Shown here: positions 10,651-22,791 of the stretch, one piece after another
How the letters are laid out: every line of letters starts with the position of its first letter
Numbering within the stretch: position 1 is the first letter of the stretch
Notes under the pieces: model-generated
Database searches by the model: none
Seen by the model: only the letters and a program-made list of their open reading frames with translations
What the model was told of the DNA's origin: nothing
Position numbers and translations under genes: made by a program
Origin: Heliocidaris tuberculata
Taxonomy: Eukaryota; Echinodermata; Echinoidea; Camarodonta; Echinometridae
Reading direction: 5' to 3'
Length of the DNA stretch: 64,000 nt
Assembly (NCBI GenBank): GCA_025618425.1
Contig: CM046844.1
Span: 16,502,920 to 16,566,919 of the forward strand

Positions 10651-13190
10651 ATTCTTGTAATACTGGGGACACTGTCCCCCCCCCCCCCCCGCAGCTGATG
10701 CGTCATTCTGAATCCTGAAAGAAGATTTGCTGTACATTCCCGAAAAGTCTCTTCGTGTCCTCAGCATGGCGTGAAAATATCTGAGCTTGTTTTCTATACT
10801 CTTTGTTTATAATATCATGTTTAATAGGCCTACATTTTGCATTAACCGTGCATTAAAGAGGCGGGGATGTAATGCCCATTTGAACCAGTGGAAATAATGG
10901 ACATGGATGAGAGATTTTGATATGTAAAATCGGAAATATCGCGGGACATTCAAATCATATCTTTAGCATCTTAATTGCATTTTAAGGAGGAATTCTCACT
11001 ACTATAACAGTCTTTTATGTTAATTTTATCAATTTTATCAATAAATGATTGATAAATAAATTACCCCCCCCCCCCCAGGACAATCATCCCCCAGACAACT
11101 ACCCCTGGATTCTGGGGTAGTTCTGCTCGTTATTTTATGGGGGTAATTGTCCGGGGGTAATTCTGCTCTTCAGTGGCAGGCTTCATATTTTGAAATTTTT
11201 CTTTATTTATAATTTGTTGAAATAAATGGGATTGTTCATGCAGGCGTATCACGGGGTGGGGTAGGGGGAACATGCTCCTTGGAAAATCCGATCTGGCATG
11301 TTTTTTGTTTTAAGTATTTTTTCATTCATTTCTTTTCAGTGAAATCAACAGTACAGTCTGCACAAAAATAGAAAAATCATAATTATGAATAAGGTATAAA
11401 CAGAAACTGTTACAATTTACAAGTAAATCTATACCTATCTGAATACATAGGCCTACATCCGTGGAAGAACAAAGAATTTTTACATAATTATTTACTTGAA
11501 ATTACTTGAATTTCTTGAATTTCATATAACTGTTCCTTTTCTGTGTTTTTTTTTTCAACTGAAAGAATAAAAGATCACCCTGGAGAAGAAAAAAAAATCC
11601 CAAGTCTTCCCTGTAAGACCTGTAAGACCTAAAAGTCCTGCTCCTCTTCCTGAAAACATAGCTTGTCAGTCGAAGGAGGAGAAGTAAAACAAAACAAAAC
11701 AACAACAACAGAAAAAAAAAAATGCAAAAGCTGATTTTGTTGTTGTTGTTGTTGTTAGGCGTGGTTCCAGGATTACCTTTTTAAAGAATTAATAGACATC
11801 ATGTAGGCCTATAATCTACTATGAGGAATGGGGAAAATGATATTTGTCCGCCTTCCCCATTTTTTTCACGAATATTGTTTTTAATTATCAAAGAATCCCT
11901 CATACCAGTGTACAACAACTACAAGGTACAGGTCTGTTCATTTGATGTGAACCATAGATGTGAACATATGACGGAGAGAAAATGACTGAACGGAAGACTA
12001 ATTTATGTGTAGCAAAAAAATCGCTGGCGGATATTAGGCGAATAATAATATAATCCGGAGAACTAGCTCCCGGCCAGACCCAGGCCAGACTAGCTGGAGG
12101 GTACGTCTGATTTTGTCCCTTTTCATAATTTGTATATTGTATAATAATGATTCAAGTTTAATTTATAATCAATGCTGTTAATCGTTTGAATTTACCTCCT
12201 GTCAAGCCGAGGGTGATCAATGACTAACTTACTCTTAACTTAGATTAGAATCTAACGTGAATTGCAATTGCCAACTGACTTTCTACACAAATGAAGCTCA
12301 AGCCCAAGCCTCAAGCCAGTCTTGGTGGCCAGGCCAGCAGGGCATGCATATGGCCATTATAAGTGGTAACCTTGTTCATTGGCTAAGTGGTAGTGGCCAG
12401 GGCATGCACTGCCACATTTTTATCCATGCAGTAAGTATAATTGTGGTTGAGGAAACCAATGCGTGTTATTAATGCAGTGAACATGATGAACTAGTGCTTT
12501 TGAACATGTTGAACAGTTGAAGTTCTGTGCGCGTGCGGAGTGAATGGTTGCAGGTTGGCCACGATAATGTCACTATGAAAATGATGGACAAAGACTGAAA
12601 GAGAGAGGACAAAATAAACAACCCCTCATTCTACCCTTCACAATGGTTCTGTATAGTGCAGTGTTATATGGTGGTTGATCCAGTGTCCGAACACTTTTCA
12701 GAAAATCAACAATAGCAAATAAAATAGGCTACTAGTAGAAATTTAATTCGTCACTGACATGACTGAAGACGAATTCGGTGGTCTGTCTGTCAGTTGGTCC
12801 ACCAAATTTGACTTATTTTCATTTTTGGTGGACTACACTCAATTTTGGAGGTCCACATTAAATAATTAAAAAAAAAAGATTTTTTTTTCAAACGTTTAGA
12901 ATATTTGTTTGCGGTATTGTTTTCAATTTCATGACATGCGCTTGACCTTTCACTTTCACATACTGTATGTAAAAGCCGTAATTTTTCGCGTATTTTGCAA
13001 GTTGATGTGATTGTTGGGATGTGAATTTCACAGCTCGTGAAAATATTTCTAGTTGATTAACAACTGCACTAACAACTGCACTAAAAAGGTGAAGCCTGAG
13101 AAACCGGACCTCAGGTCGCTATGATCAGGGAGGTGATGATGATTGAAACTTAAATTTTCACCTTCATCTGCTCTTATAAAATGCTAGCAC
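10651..13190. other. Intergenic, no gene recognised
   Basis: Holds poly-C runs near 10678 and 11065, GGGGTAATTGTCC-type short repeats near 11085-11170, GTT/CAA microsatellites near 11695-11755, and at 12662-12725 a short fragment of the 4696-5719 element. No exon supported. Confidence 0.4.
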
Positions 13191-14081
13191 TTAAAGGAGA
13201 ATTAACCCCAGAATATAAATGTATTTATGTTCAAAGGTGTAATATATTGATCATTAGCCTGTATCACTTTAGAAATAAATTATCAGAAAAGGGTTTAAAT
13301 CAAGACATTCGAGCACACGGTATCATCTGCTAACACTTTACATGGGGGCTGCCATTTTCTTGATGATATGAAGTTGTACATGAACCATTGGAAACCATTT
13401 CGGTCAGGAAGATATTTCAATCCTAGAGCTAAATTGCTTCTCTTCATTACAAAAAAAATCCCCATATATGATGGAAAATACCTAACAGGTGTATACATAT
13501 ATTCTAAAATTTGAAATTCATAGATTTCTTTTTAAATTCTCTGGCTTTGCTAAAAAGAAATCGATTTCTCGGGCATGCCTGGCAGAGCAGAACATAATTT
13601 ATACAACGCACATTGTGACTATTCAAGTCCATTATCTCAAAGCAGGTGAATGCATAGTTTGTTACTATTGACGCTCGGGAAAGTTATGACCCATACATTT
13701 GAATTAATTTGCTCCGTCGCGTACGTCATAGTATCAAGAAAATAGATTTATATTTAGTAAAATAGTAATTTTCAAAGAAATATAAAACACATTTTCGTTT
13801 TTAGAATATATGCATATATCTGTGAAATATTTTTAATCTCAAATGTAATTTTGTATCAGGAAGAAAGACAAATTTGCATTCGGGTTAAAAATATCTTTAT
13901 GTACACATCAAGAAAATGGCAGCCCCAAGGTATCGCTAGCAGACAATAAATCTTGCTGAGGAAATCTTGATTTATACCCATCTCGTATATTTTAATGCAA
14001 AAGTACGCAGGACAACAAGAAGGAATATATTTCATCTTTGAATATAAGCACATTTATATTTTGAGGTTAATTCCCCTTTAA
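13191..14081. mobile_element. TTAA-type (piggyBac-like) miniature element
   Basis: Ends are long imperfect inverted repeats: TTAAAGGAGAATTAACCCCA on the left, and on the right the complement of TTAAAGGGGAATTAACCTCA. Inverted similarity continues inside, including GGGGCTGCCATTTTCTTGATG near 13345 against its complement near 13905. TTAA at both edges fits a TTAA target site. No transposase. Confidence 0.7.
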
Positions 14082-14104
14082 TGTACATAAATTCTTAATG
14101 TACA

Positions 14105-14612
14105 TAAAAGTTGGTTAGACATTCAAAAATTGACTTGAATTTCACTTATATTCTAGCTCAGTGCTAAAATCTTTAGCCTTAATTCATTCTCCAGTAAAAG
14201 ACATTTATATTCTCTCATTTAATATGATTTTTTTATTGAATTCCTATTGCAGTAATTCAGATTTGGTGTCAAATTATTGAATTTCTTCAATTATTCTTCA
14301 TTCTCAAGTACATGTATAGTCACATGACTAATGTTCGTGATCACGATCGCAAAAATCTGCCATCGCGATCACGAATGTGAGTCACGTGACTTATACGTGT
14401 TTTAGAAGGAAGGATATTCAGAGAAATTCAATATTTTGACACCAAAACCAACTTTTTGAAACAGGAATCTAACAAAAAATCAAACTAAATAAAATAATAG
14501 AAATGTATTTCACTAGAGATCAAATTGTGGCACGAGGTTTCAGCTTTGAGCTATAATTAAAGTGAAATTTAAGCCAATTTTTTGAAATGTCTAACCAACT
14601 TTTACATGGCAG
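14105..14612. repeat. ~0.5-kb palindrome
   Basis: The left arm AAAAGTTGGTTAGACATTC and the right arm GAAATGTCTAACCAACTTTT are inverted, and pairing continues to a centre near 14345-14375 where CGTGATCACGATCGC faces GCGATCACGAATG. Both sides abut ACAT. It looks like a foldback or MITE with almost no unique centre. Confidence 0.65.
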
Positions 14613-15357
14613 AGTTTATGTTCAATTAAATGCAAGACTTCAAATAGCAATTTAAATAATCATGTTACACAGTACATGCACATCACAAGCACTCGCTGTT
14701 TATCTTCAACTTGCGAACGTTTTGTGAAAATGTGTGACGCACTTGAACATCGCGTTGAGCTCTTTCCTTGATTTGGGAGGGGATCGGCAATTTAAAATTT
14801 TTGGTGGTCACCATGGGACCTCCATTTCCTTGTTTTCTTCAAATTTGGTAGTGCAACACATCATTTTGGGGGACTTTGACCTCCGGACCTCCGCTAGTGT
14901 CGAGTCTAACGTTTTCACGGTTTTACCCAAATCTGGCACAACTGAGTTTCTACATGTCTTTTTCAAAATGACTATTTTTTACCACAATACCACTTTTGAG
15001 GTAGCAAAGGAGTCTAGCAATTCCATCTAATCGTAGACATACTCTTGTTTGTTTCTTGATCTACATAAGCTAATACAAGATGTGTTAGCTCCAGAAAGGT
15101 CCAAAAGAACTCTGGAAAAGTAAAGAGGTCTAAAAATATAATACGATAAATTAAAAAAAAAAAGAAAAAAAACGGTCAGAATTTCATTTTTACAACAGCA
15201 AATCCCAGAAGAGCTCCCATGAACAAAACAAGGGTCATTGTTACACCATGTCTTGCCCCTTTGATTTGATTTGTCTGCAGAATTTTATGATGTGCATACC
15301 GATGTAAGCAACTCTGATTTACTTCAAGTTCCAAGTTCAGAGTGAGTAAAACCAAAC
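14613..15357 (+). other. HPS3 upstream region
   Basis: Sequence immediately 5' of the HPS3 start codon. It must hold the 5' UTR or an upstream intron; no convincing TATA box or initiator was identified by eye. A short unrelated open frame (14734-15030) shows no family resemblance. Confidence 0.3.
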
Positions 15358-15571
15358 ATGGTCCAGGTACTGTCCTGCCATCACTTCAAGTCTCAGACGG
15401 TGATAAGTCCTAGCCACGAACCGCTCGTCATCTTTGCCTCCGGGAAGCACCTCTTTGTGGCCACTTCTCAGCGCACTTTGGAGGTTTACCTGCTGGAAGG
15501 GTCAGAATGCAGTCTCATGTGGACAGTCAAGACTCTCGGTCTAGCATGGAAAGGGGCTTTCTGCAAGCCAG
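15358..15571 (+). CDS. HPS3: HPS3 coding exon 1
   Basis: Starts at ATG 15358 (MVQVLSCHHF), the family's MVQ start, and ends GCCAG|GTGAGA in phase 1. It encodes the first blades of the propeller-like region (LFVATSQRTLEVYLLEGSE). Confidence 0.88.
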
Positions 15572-16032
15572 GTGAGAGTAAAAAAAAAAAAATTAAATGC
15601 GATTTAGGCGAAGAGGAATTGTTATAAGGAAGTTCAGTGTGCTTAAAATTCTATTGTGTGTAACAAAATAAAAGAGCTGTTTCCTTGAAGCCAGCAGCAT
15701 AGAAATTTGACAGTAAATGTGGAAAAAAAGGGAATTACAAAAGATAATTCAGAACATGTCTTGGGATCATAATTATTTTTTCATCTTTTATTTCCTTATC
15801 AGTCCACTTATTTTTTTTTGTTTTGTTTTTTCTTTAGACTGATGAGTGTCTTCTGTTTGTCAGTCAAATGAAGAGAAGTCAAGTATTTTTTTTCATTCTT
15901 TAGTCCTAATGACAACTGCATATTAAAGGGCATTCTCAGTAGTCATCCAACACCTTGCAACACAGAGAACTTTGTCTTGAGATAGTGTGTTTCTCCATAA
16001 GCCTTCTAATATCTAACCTCTATATGTTACAG

Positions 16033-16837
16033 GTAATTACATACTCCTTCTAGAAGATGAAGATGGCAAGTCTAACAATGTGAGAGCCTACTTCAACTGG
16101 GACCAAAGTCAGGATAAAGACAATGTAACCAAAACTCGAATTGCTGGATCAAGTTCTCCTGTCAAAGCAGTGCTACAAGAATCACCAGCACGATGCTTGG
16201 AGGTGGTAGAAGTTCGCCCCAAGCGTCATGTACAATGCTTCGCCTGCTGCAACGAGAATGGGAACTTGGTTGTTGGCATGCGAGGTATCATAAGCATCTA
16301 CAGATTGGTAGTCAGTGCCAACCAGCACGACTTCCAGCACTTCATTGATATCGTCGTCGATGATTTCAAGACAATCAACATCGATATCTGTGGTGCCCAT
16401 CTTGCCTTTACATCATCTCATGAAGCCCATGTTCTGCTGATCAACTCGAAGAAATTCCATATCACATGTACTGCATTGCATTCTGTCCCTACTGATTCAG
16501 CAGGTGGAAAAGCCACAGGGTCTGCCATGCCAAAGGAGGGTAAGTCCTACAAATCCAAACTGGATGCCACCACCAGCTCAAAGCCACCAGATGCAAGGGA
16601 AGACAACTACTTTGTTAACGATTCTCATTTTACTGAATGGACTTTTGAAGCCAGAAGCCTGACTGTGAGACCCTCGGAATCTTCAAGTCACAATCGCATC
16701 GTGCTTCCGAGTATTCTGGACGAGGAGTACCTGAAACAGAAGGATGGTCCAGCAGAAACCCTTGGCCCTGTCAGCAGCGTTCCTGGCATAGCACCTTTCA
16801 AAGTCAGACATGCTGAGAAGACAAAATCAGGAAAAAG
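16033..16837 (+). CDS. HPS3: HPS3 coding exon 2
   Basis: Largest exon. Acceptor TTACAG|GTAATTAC, donor AAAAAG|GTGAAT, phase 1 in and 2 out. It begins GNYILLLEDED and VRAYFNWDQS, carries VQCFACCNENGNLVVGMRG (a propeller strand as in HPS3), and ends in a polar Ser/Lys/Pro linker that is longer than in vertebrates. Confidence 0.9.
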
Positions 16838-17435
16838 GTGAATATTATTCATGAACAGTGTCTTTTTACCCCTTTATTGCTGGTATACATGTACATGTAT
16901 ATGTATGATTTGAAATGGGCTCTTGTGACATTTACTCTGGGCCTTATTTTGTTGAAGATTTGGGGTATAGGGTAAGGGTGCGATTGACAATGGAGTTTTA
17001 GGTTAGGGTTAGGGTGAGAGTTAACAATTTGGTTGTTGACACAAAATGACGTAGAAGCAACAAATTTTCGCTGGAGCATCTGTCATACAATCAGTATTAG
17101 TGTTTAGCAAGTATTCTACGCATTAAAGTGCCCTAAACAATCAGACTGAGAGCATCTTAATGTAACATGTTAGGAGACTGGTATGTGGAGTTAAATATTG
17201 TAGCAACATTTGTTAACAAGGGCATCCCTCCATTTTTATGATATGGGAGGGGCACAAACAAGATAAGGATGTGGAGGCATTGATTGGAGGTAATCAATGC
17301 CTGTTGATCAATGATTGTTGCATACATTGTGCACAGTTAATCTTGTACAAAAGAAGGGAATGGGGCCACTACCCCAAATGGCCTGTGTATTATAAAAGCG
17401 TTTGACACTTTGATTCTCCTGTTTTGAATTTCTAG

Positions 17436-17542
17436 GTCAAGCCCAGAGAAAGTCCCATCCTACATCCATTTGCTCTACTGCAGGTTTCCTAATACAGAGG
17501 CAGGTCTAATGTTGGCACAACTCATGCCAACCTACACCAAAG
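17436..17542 (+). CDS. HPS3: HPS3 coding exon 3
   Basis: Acceptor TTTCTAG|GTCAAG, donor ACCAAAG|GTTAGA, phase 2 in and 1 out. Encodes VPSYIHLLYCRFPNTEAGLM and LAQLMPTYTK. Confidence 0.85.
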
Positions 17543-17821
17543 GTTAGAAAGATACTCAAATGCTTCTTGTTTCTCATTTTTAGTGGAGGTTCAGTGAATT
17601 AGTGCAATCCTTGATTTCATGCAATTAGGGATCTTAGGATATTTATTGATCATCCTGCAAAGAATCTTTCTATCCATGATCATACTCTCCAAGATGATAA
17701 ACACTTGTGCACAGGAGGGCTTATGACAGTAGCTAGAAGACCCTTAGATCTTGCTTCCCTCCTGCAATTGAATTACTGCTAATAGTTAAATGAAGCTACA
17801 GTAATTTCTTTTGATTGACAT

Positions 17822-18686
17822 CAGGGTTTTCCACGACGGCTTTTAACATGTAACGCCGACAGGTTTCACGTTCGGCCCGACATGAGCGTCAGGTTACAAA
17901 TTTAAGACATTGAAACGGATCCTTAACAGAGACTCGCACGGAAATTTCCACAATCAACAACACTATTAAAACCTTTTGAACATACAATAATACATACAAT
18001 GAGGCTTCAGTCATTTTATGAAAGCTAGAACTGATGAAACACAGGTTTTATATGCTCCATGATCATCTTAATTCAAAATACGTCCGCCAAATGCACAGCG
18101 GAACGCCACTGGCTTGCTACCCCGATCCAGCCCGGTGCTGGCCGAGAGAACATAACGGCCCATATGCACATACCAAGCTCGCTTATACATGTACGTATGT
18201 ATACTCTCCATCGTTTCGCTGATCCCACAAAATGTTAATGTGTGCATTAGACCTGCTCATTCATATAGCCGGCCCAGTGGAAGTTTTTAAAAAATATTTT
18301 TATTTCTATTCAGGTCCCCCCAAAGCTTTTGTTGTAAAATAATAATAAAAAAGAATTATACATGTGTGTGTGTATGTGTCCATTCTTTTTCATGTTGTTT
18401 TATTGCAATAAAAGAAAATTACTCAGTTGCTCACTTTGAGTTGCCAAAAACAAATAAATTTATTGCATCACATTCCAATGAGGGGCAAAAGGAAACTAAA
18501 TTTAATGAATTGGAAAAATTATTCTAACATATCTTAATTCTTAATCTAACATGAAATGTTCAAAAATAGGGCTAGATTGCACCAGAGATTATCTAGAAAC
18601 CCCAGAGCTTCCAGGGCCCTTGAGCAAGGACTTCGTGCTTCGCGCACATGTTTACATGTTTAAATTTTCAATTGTGGGAAACCCTG
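17822..18686. mobile_element. hAT-type non-autonomous element in HPS3 intron 3
   Basis: Ends are CAGGGTTTTCCAC and GTGGGAAACCCTG (inverted). The flanking 8-mers are ATTGACAT and GTTGACAT, a hAT-size duplication with one mismatch. Contains TTGCACCAGAGATTATCTAG, also found (diverged) at 39590, so the region 39417-39650 is a partial relative. No transposase. Confidence 0.7.
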
Positions 18687-18888
18687 GTTGACATAAGTAA
18701 AGAAAACCAAAATATTTTAAAGTAAGTAAACAGATGAAAGTCCCACATGGGCTCTTTTTTTTTTGTGTGTGTGTTTACCTATTTTACATCATACTTCTTT
18801 TTGGATGAATTATTTTTATCCATGGATCAACAATGCTTTTGTCATATTTATTGGTAAGATCTATTTAATTGTTAACATTCTGATACAG

Positions 18889-19073
18889 CCCCCTTTTCGC
18901 TAGAGAAAGCTGCATCTGCGCAAGCTCACACCTCAGAGTCATTCCAGAGCCGGACGCTACTAGGCATGTGCTGTCTACTCAGTACCCCTAAGCAGGGCCT
19001 AGTCTATGACATCATGGGCCAAGTTAGCCCCCTCTCTTGCTACCTCTACACAGGGGAGGCTATATCATTGCAA
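18889..19073 (+). CDS. HPS3: HPS3 coding exon 4
   Basis: Acceptor TGATACAG|CCCCCT, donor TTGCAA|GTAAGT, phase 1 in and 0 out. Encodes SRTLLGMCCLLSTPKQGLVY and SPLSCYLYTGEAISLQ, a propeller strand pattern. Confidence 0.87.
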
Positions 19074-19739
19074 GTAAGTTGCTTTGGATGTTAGATGACG
19101 GTGGTCTGTTTGATATTGCAGGGGTCTATCATGAAATAACCATCCAACCAGGATATCAAGATAACCAATATAAACAAACACGGGGTGAAATACTTTTACC
19201 AAAACTTGGCATTTGGAAGTAATATTAGGATCTTCTCTCCCTCCTCCCCCCTCCTCCGTTGCATTTTTTTTTTTTTTGAAACTCATAGAAATGCAAAAGA
19301 GTCAAATTCTTAAGGCATTTAAGAACATTTTATCTTAAAAAAAAGAAGTTTTATAGCACCTTAAAACCCCTACAATAAATAGACCACATCACTAATTAAT
19401 ATTTAAATTATGCGTGGATAACTTATCTTCTAAATTGTTATCTCACATATATCCAAAATAACAGAAAATGGATGGCTCTACATATTTGCTCTCATTCATA
19501 TACATGTAGTATGTGTATTTGCACTCAAATATCCATTGAAAAACCATGTGTATGCATTGTTCTCCTTATTTTTCTCTTGTAGTTATGTAAAACAGAGAGG
19601 AACATTGCTTTACCATGCTGATACGTAGCACAGCTGTCTGCCATTACTATTTTGGAGTAATGGACCTATTTTGGGACCTTCCAAAGAGGAATTGGATGCA
19701 AAGTAGCATACATGTACATGCAGCTGACAGCCATTACTA

Positions 19740-20130
19740 TTAGGGGGGGGGGATTATTCCTATTTTTTTACCATGTCATTCACCCAAGATTCCTCTCTTT
19801 TTCTGAAAAATTACATGTATAAAGCGTACAAAGTACAATTTATTCCTTATGTTTCCTAGAGATATTCCTTATTTTGTCTGTAGAAGGTTGACAGGTATGT
19901 TGCATTGTCTGTCTTCCACATACTGTAATGAGTGAAATCTTGGAAGGTTGGTAGGTATGTGTAAAAAACATAAAAGCATACAAAGTACAGTGTATAAAAG
20001 AATATAAAGTATGGTGTGAAAAGCATACAAAGTACATTGCCCTCCCTCAAGATATTTCCTTATTTTTGCTGTAGAAGGTTTGCAGGTATGCCACATTGCA
20101 TTGTCTGTCTTCCACATACCGTAATGAGGA
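19740..20130. repeat. Two-copy ~195-bp tandem repeat in HPS3 intron 4
   Basis: CTGTAGAAGG...GCATTGTCTGTCTTCCACATAC occurs near 19880-19925 and again near 20072-20120, with AAAGCATACAAAGTACA units between. A poly-G run lies at 19743-19752. Non-coding. Confidence 0.6.
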
Positions 20131-20210
20131 AAGTCTGACCTAAAAAAATTCCTTTGTCATCGTTTACCTAGTACTTTTAACACATCCTTTCTCTGTCACC
20201 TGACAAACAG

Positions 20211-20321
20211 GCTGGAGAGGATTTCCTGTATGCTACATCATCCAGTGGCCTTGAAACATATTCCCACAGGGTAGCTGCTGCAGCCATTCACAACAAAGAG
20301 GAATTGGATGGTCATTCTAAT
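20211..20321 (+). CDS. HPS3: HPS3 coding exon 5
   Basis: Acceptor GACAAACAG|GCTGGA, donor TCTAAT|GTGAGT, phase 0 both ends. Encodes AGEDFLYATSSSGLETYSHR, matching the AGEEFLY...GLE step of HPS3. Confidence 0.9.
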
Positions 20322-20364
20322 GTGAGTGAATAATACCCTTTCCCTCAGCTACGTACTTTCATTA

Positions 20365-21236
20365 TTGTCTCGCCCACCGGAGGTGAAGGTGAGACTAAGG
20401 GATCCAAATAGCGTCCGTCCGTCGTCCATCCGTCGTCCGTCACAAATGTTAAAGTTACCTGCAAGACTCTCTTAGGACGCATAACTTGGCAACTGTTGCT
20501 GCAATGGCAACCAAACTTGGGTGATAGAAGCACTAGGGGTATCTTTATGTTATGGTGTTGTCGAAGGTCACATGATGACGTCAAAGGTCATTTGAGGTCA
20601 TATATTAAAGAGTACCTGCAAGACTCTATTTTCATATGTTAAAGTTTACCTGCAAGACTCTCTTTTGACAAATAACTTCACATCAGTTGCTTGGATTACA
20701 ACGTAACTTGGGTCATAGATGCACTGGGGCTACCTTCATGTTATGGTGCCGTCGGAGGACACCTGATAAGGTCAAAGGTCATTTGAGGTCATACGTTTAA
20801 AGTTTACCTGCAAGACTCTCTTATGACACATAACTCGGCACATGTTGCTGCAATGGCAATCAAACTTAGGTGGTAGATGCACTTGGGGTACATTCATGTT
20901 ATGGTGCCTTCAGAGGTCACATGGTAAAGGTCAAAGGTCATTTCAGGTCAAACGTTAAAGTTTACCTGCAAGACTCTCTTATGACAGATAACTTTGGAAC
21001 CGTCACTCACTTTTCAACCAAACTTGGGTTGTAGATGCACTAAGGGGACCTGCATGTTATGGTGCCGTCGGAGGTCACGTGATAAGGTCAAAGGTCATTT
21101 GAGGTCATATGTTAAAGTTTACCTGCAAGACTCTCTTATGACACATAACTCTGCACATGTTGCTGCAGTGGCAACCAAACTTGGATGATAGGTGCACTTG
21201 GGGTACATTCATGTTATTTTCACTAGTGGGAGAGAG
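20365..21236. repeat. Repeat element with internal ~160-bp tandem units and AGGTCA direct repeats
   Basis: Left end TTGTCTCGCCCACCGGAGGTG and right end TTCACTAGTGGGAGAGAGAC are loosely inverted. Inside, five to six units of about 160 bp share TTTACCTGCAAGACTCTCTT, a GTTGCTGCAATGGCAA-like word and GGTCAAAGGTCATTTGAGGTCA. Three units carry a perfect AGGTCA-A-AGGTCA (20769-20781, 20928-20940, 21085-21097). Located in HPS3 intron 5. Confidence 0.75.
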
Positions 21237-21258
21237 ACACAATATCGCTTATTCCTTG

Positions 21259-21680
21259 TTAACTCTTTCGTGACATCATTCAACAACAATAACATTTTGT
21301 GGTTTTGGCTTAATGACTTTTGATTCAGAGCCCTGAATAATGTACCAGATGTATGAGAAGAAAGAGCAGAAATTTCTGCACACACTGTCCACTTTTGACA
21401 GATGACCATATTGCCTCTGATGCCAGGAATTTTAAAAAGGAGAATAAGCTTTGAAATACTTAAATTGGCAACACTTTGGGAAGTTCAAAATCATTGTGTT
21501 TTAATCAAAATTGGTAGTTTTTTCAACTTTACAACAAAGTTATTAACCATGCATATTGTTTTAAAAGACACTGAATATCAGAACCTTGTAGCACAAAAAG
21601 AAAAATAAGATTGTTGCCAATTTGGAGAACAAAATGAGATCAATTTAGCCCTTAAATAATTCCTGTCACAAAAGGGTTAA
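21259..21680. repeat. Dispersed ~410-bp MITE, copy 2
   Basis: TTAACTCTTTC at the left and AAAGGGTTAA at the right, with the family's internal words. Full-length and similar in size to the copies at 714 and 60233. Confidence 0.75.
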
Positions 21681-21820
21681 AGATACATGTAAGATTGAGT
21701 TCTGGTAAAGGTGATCGAAAGATAATTTGTGAGCTTTCTCATTATTTTTTATGTTGGTTTGGAAGAATATCATGGAAGAGATGGATCCTATTCCTGAAAA
21801 GAATTGCTTGTCAAATGCCC

Positions 21821-22197
21821 GGGGGGGGGGGGGGGGGGGGGGGGGTACTCAGATTATAATCGGACGGGGGTGTGCGGCTGAGAACTCCAGACCCATACCC
21901 ACATCCAAGGGTCCTTTTGCTGTAAATAGGCACCCATGTCTAAGGATTTTTTGTGAAAAATGGACCCATGTCTAAGGATTTCCCGGGCAAATGAGGGAGA
22001 AAAGAGAGGAATGAAACAAATGATAAGAGCCGGGATAAGGGACCCATGTCTAAGGATTTTTTGGGGAAAAATGGGACCCATGTCTAAGGATCTTTTTAAT
22101 GAAAAGGGGACCCATGTCTAAGGATCTTTCTTCAAAAAGTCACCCTTCCCAGCGGCACATCCCCGTATACCCAATATACGTGAGTACCCCCCCGGGG
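21821..22197. mobile_element. Small insertion with G-run end and 22-bp tandem core
   Basis: Flanked by a perfect 10-bp duplication TCAAATGCCC (21811-21820, 22198-22207). Ends are inverted (poly-G then GTACTCA; TGAGTACCCCCCCGGGG). The core repeats GACCCATGTCTAAGGATT about five times. The host repeat is present without the insertion near 46100-46320 (TTCAAATGCCCTCATATTC), giving an empty site. Confidence 0.75.
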
Positions 22198-22475
22198 TCA
22201 AATGCCCTCATATTTGAAATATGATGAGAAAGAGCTGATAAGTTTCGATCAAACTTTCATGCCGCTTGTAAGTGTGGTCCCATATACACATTTCTGTGTG
22301 ATGTGCATGTAGCTTTCAGCAAGATTGAGTCGATTCTTTGATGTTTTAATTATTCCAAATTACCTCACGGTATATGCCAGTTCCTACATGTATGTTCTAC
22401 ATTTATACCTAACCCCATTCCTTCCAGACATGTTCTTTCACAATGTAACCTCTTGACCAGAAGTCAAATTTATCT

Positions 22476-22791
22476 TTAACCCTTTCAAGACAATTGACCA
22501 CATTTTGTGGTTTGGCTCAATAACTTTTGATTCAGAGCTCTAAAAAATATACCAGATGCTTTAAAATCCTTAAATTGGCAACACATTGAGAGGTTTAAAA
22601 TCATTGTTTTTCATCAAAATTGGCAATTTTTCAACTTTTCAACAAAATTTTTAACCATGAATATTGTTTTAAAAAACATCACACCTTATTAGAACCATGT
22701 AGCACTAAAAGAAAAATATCATTATTGCCAATTTGAAGAACAAAATGTGATCAATTTAGCCCTTAAATAATTCCTGTCCTGAAAGGGTTAA
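22476..22791. repeat. Dispersed ~410-bp MITE, copy 3 (internally deleted)
   Basis: TTAACCCTTTC and GAAAGGGTTAA termini are intact, but about 100 bp are missing between ACCAGATGC and TTTAAAATCC compared with the other copies. Confidence 0.75.

Noticed and set aside
21821..21845. G-quadruplex promoter element
   Set aside because: The G-run is the end of a small insertion and recurs in its opposite end as a C-run; no promoter nearby.
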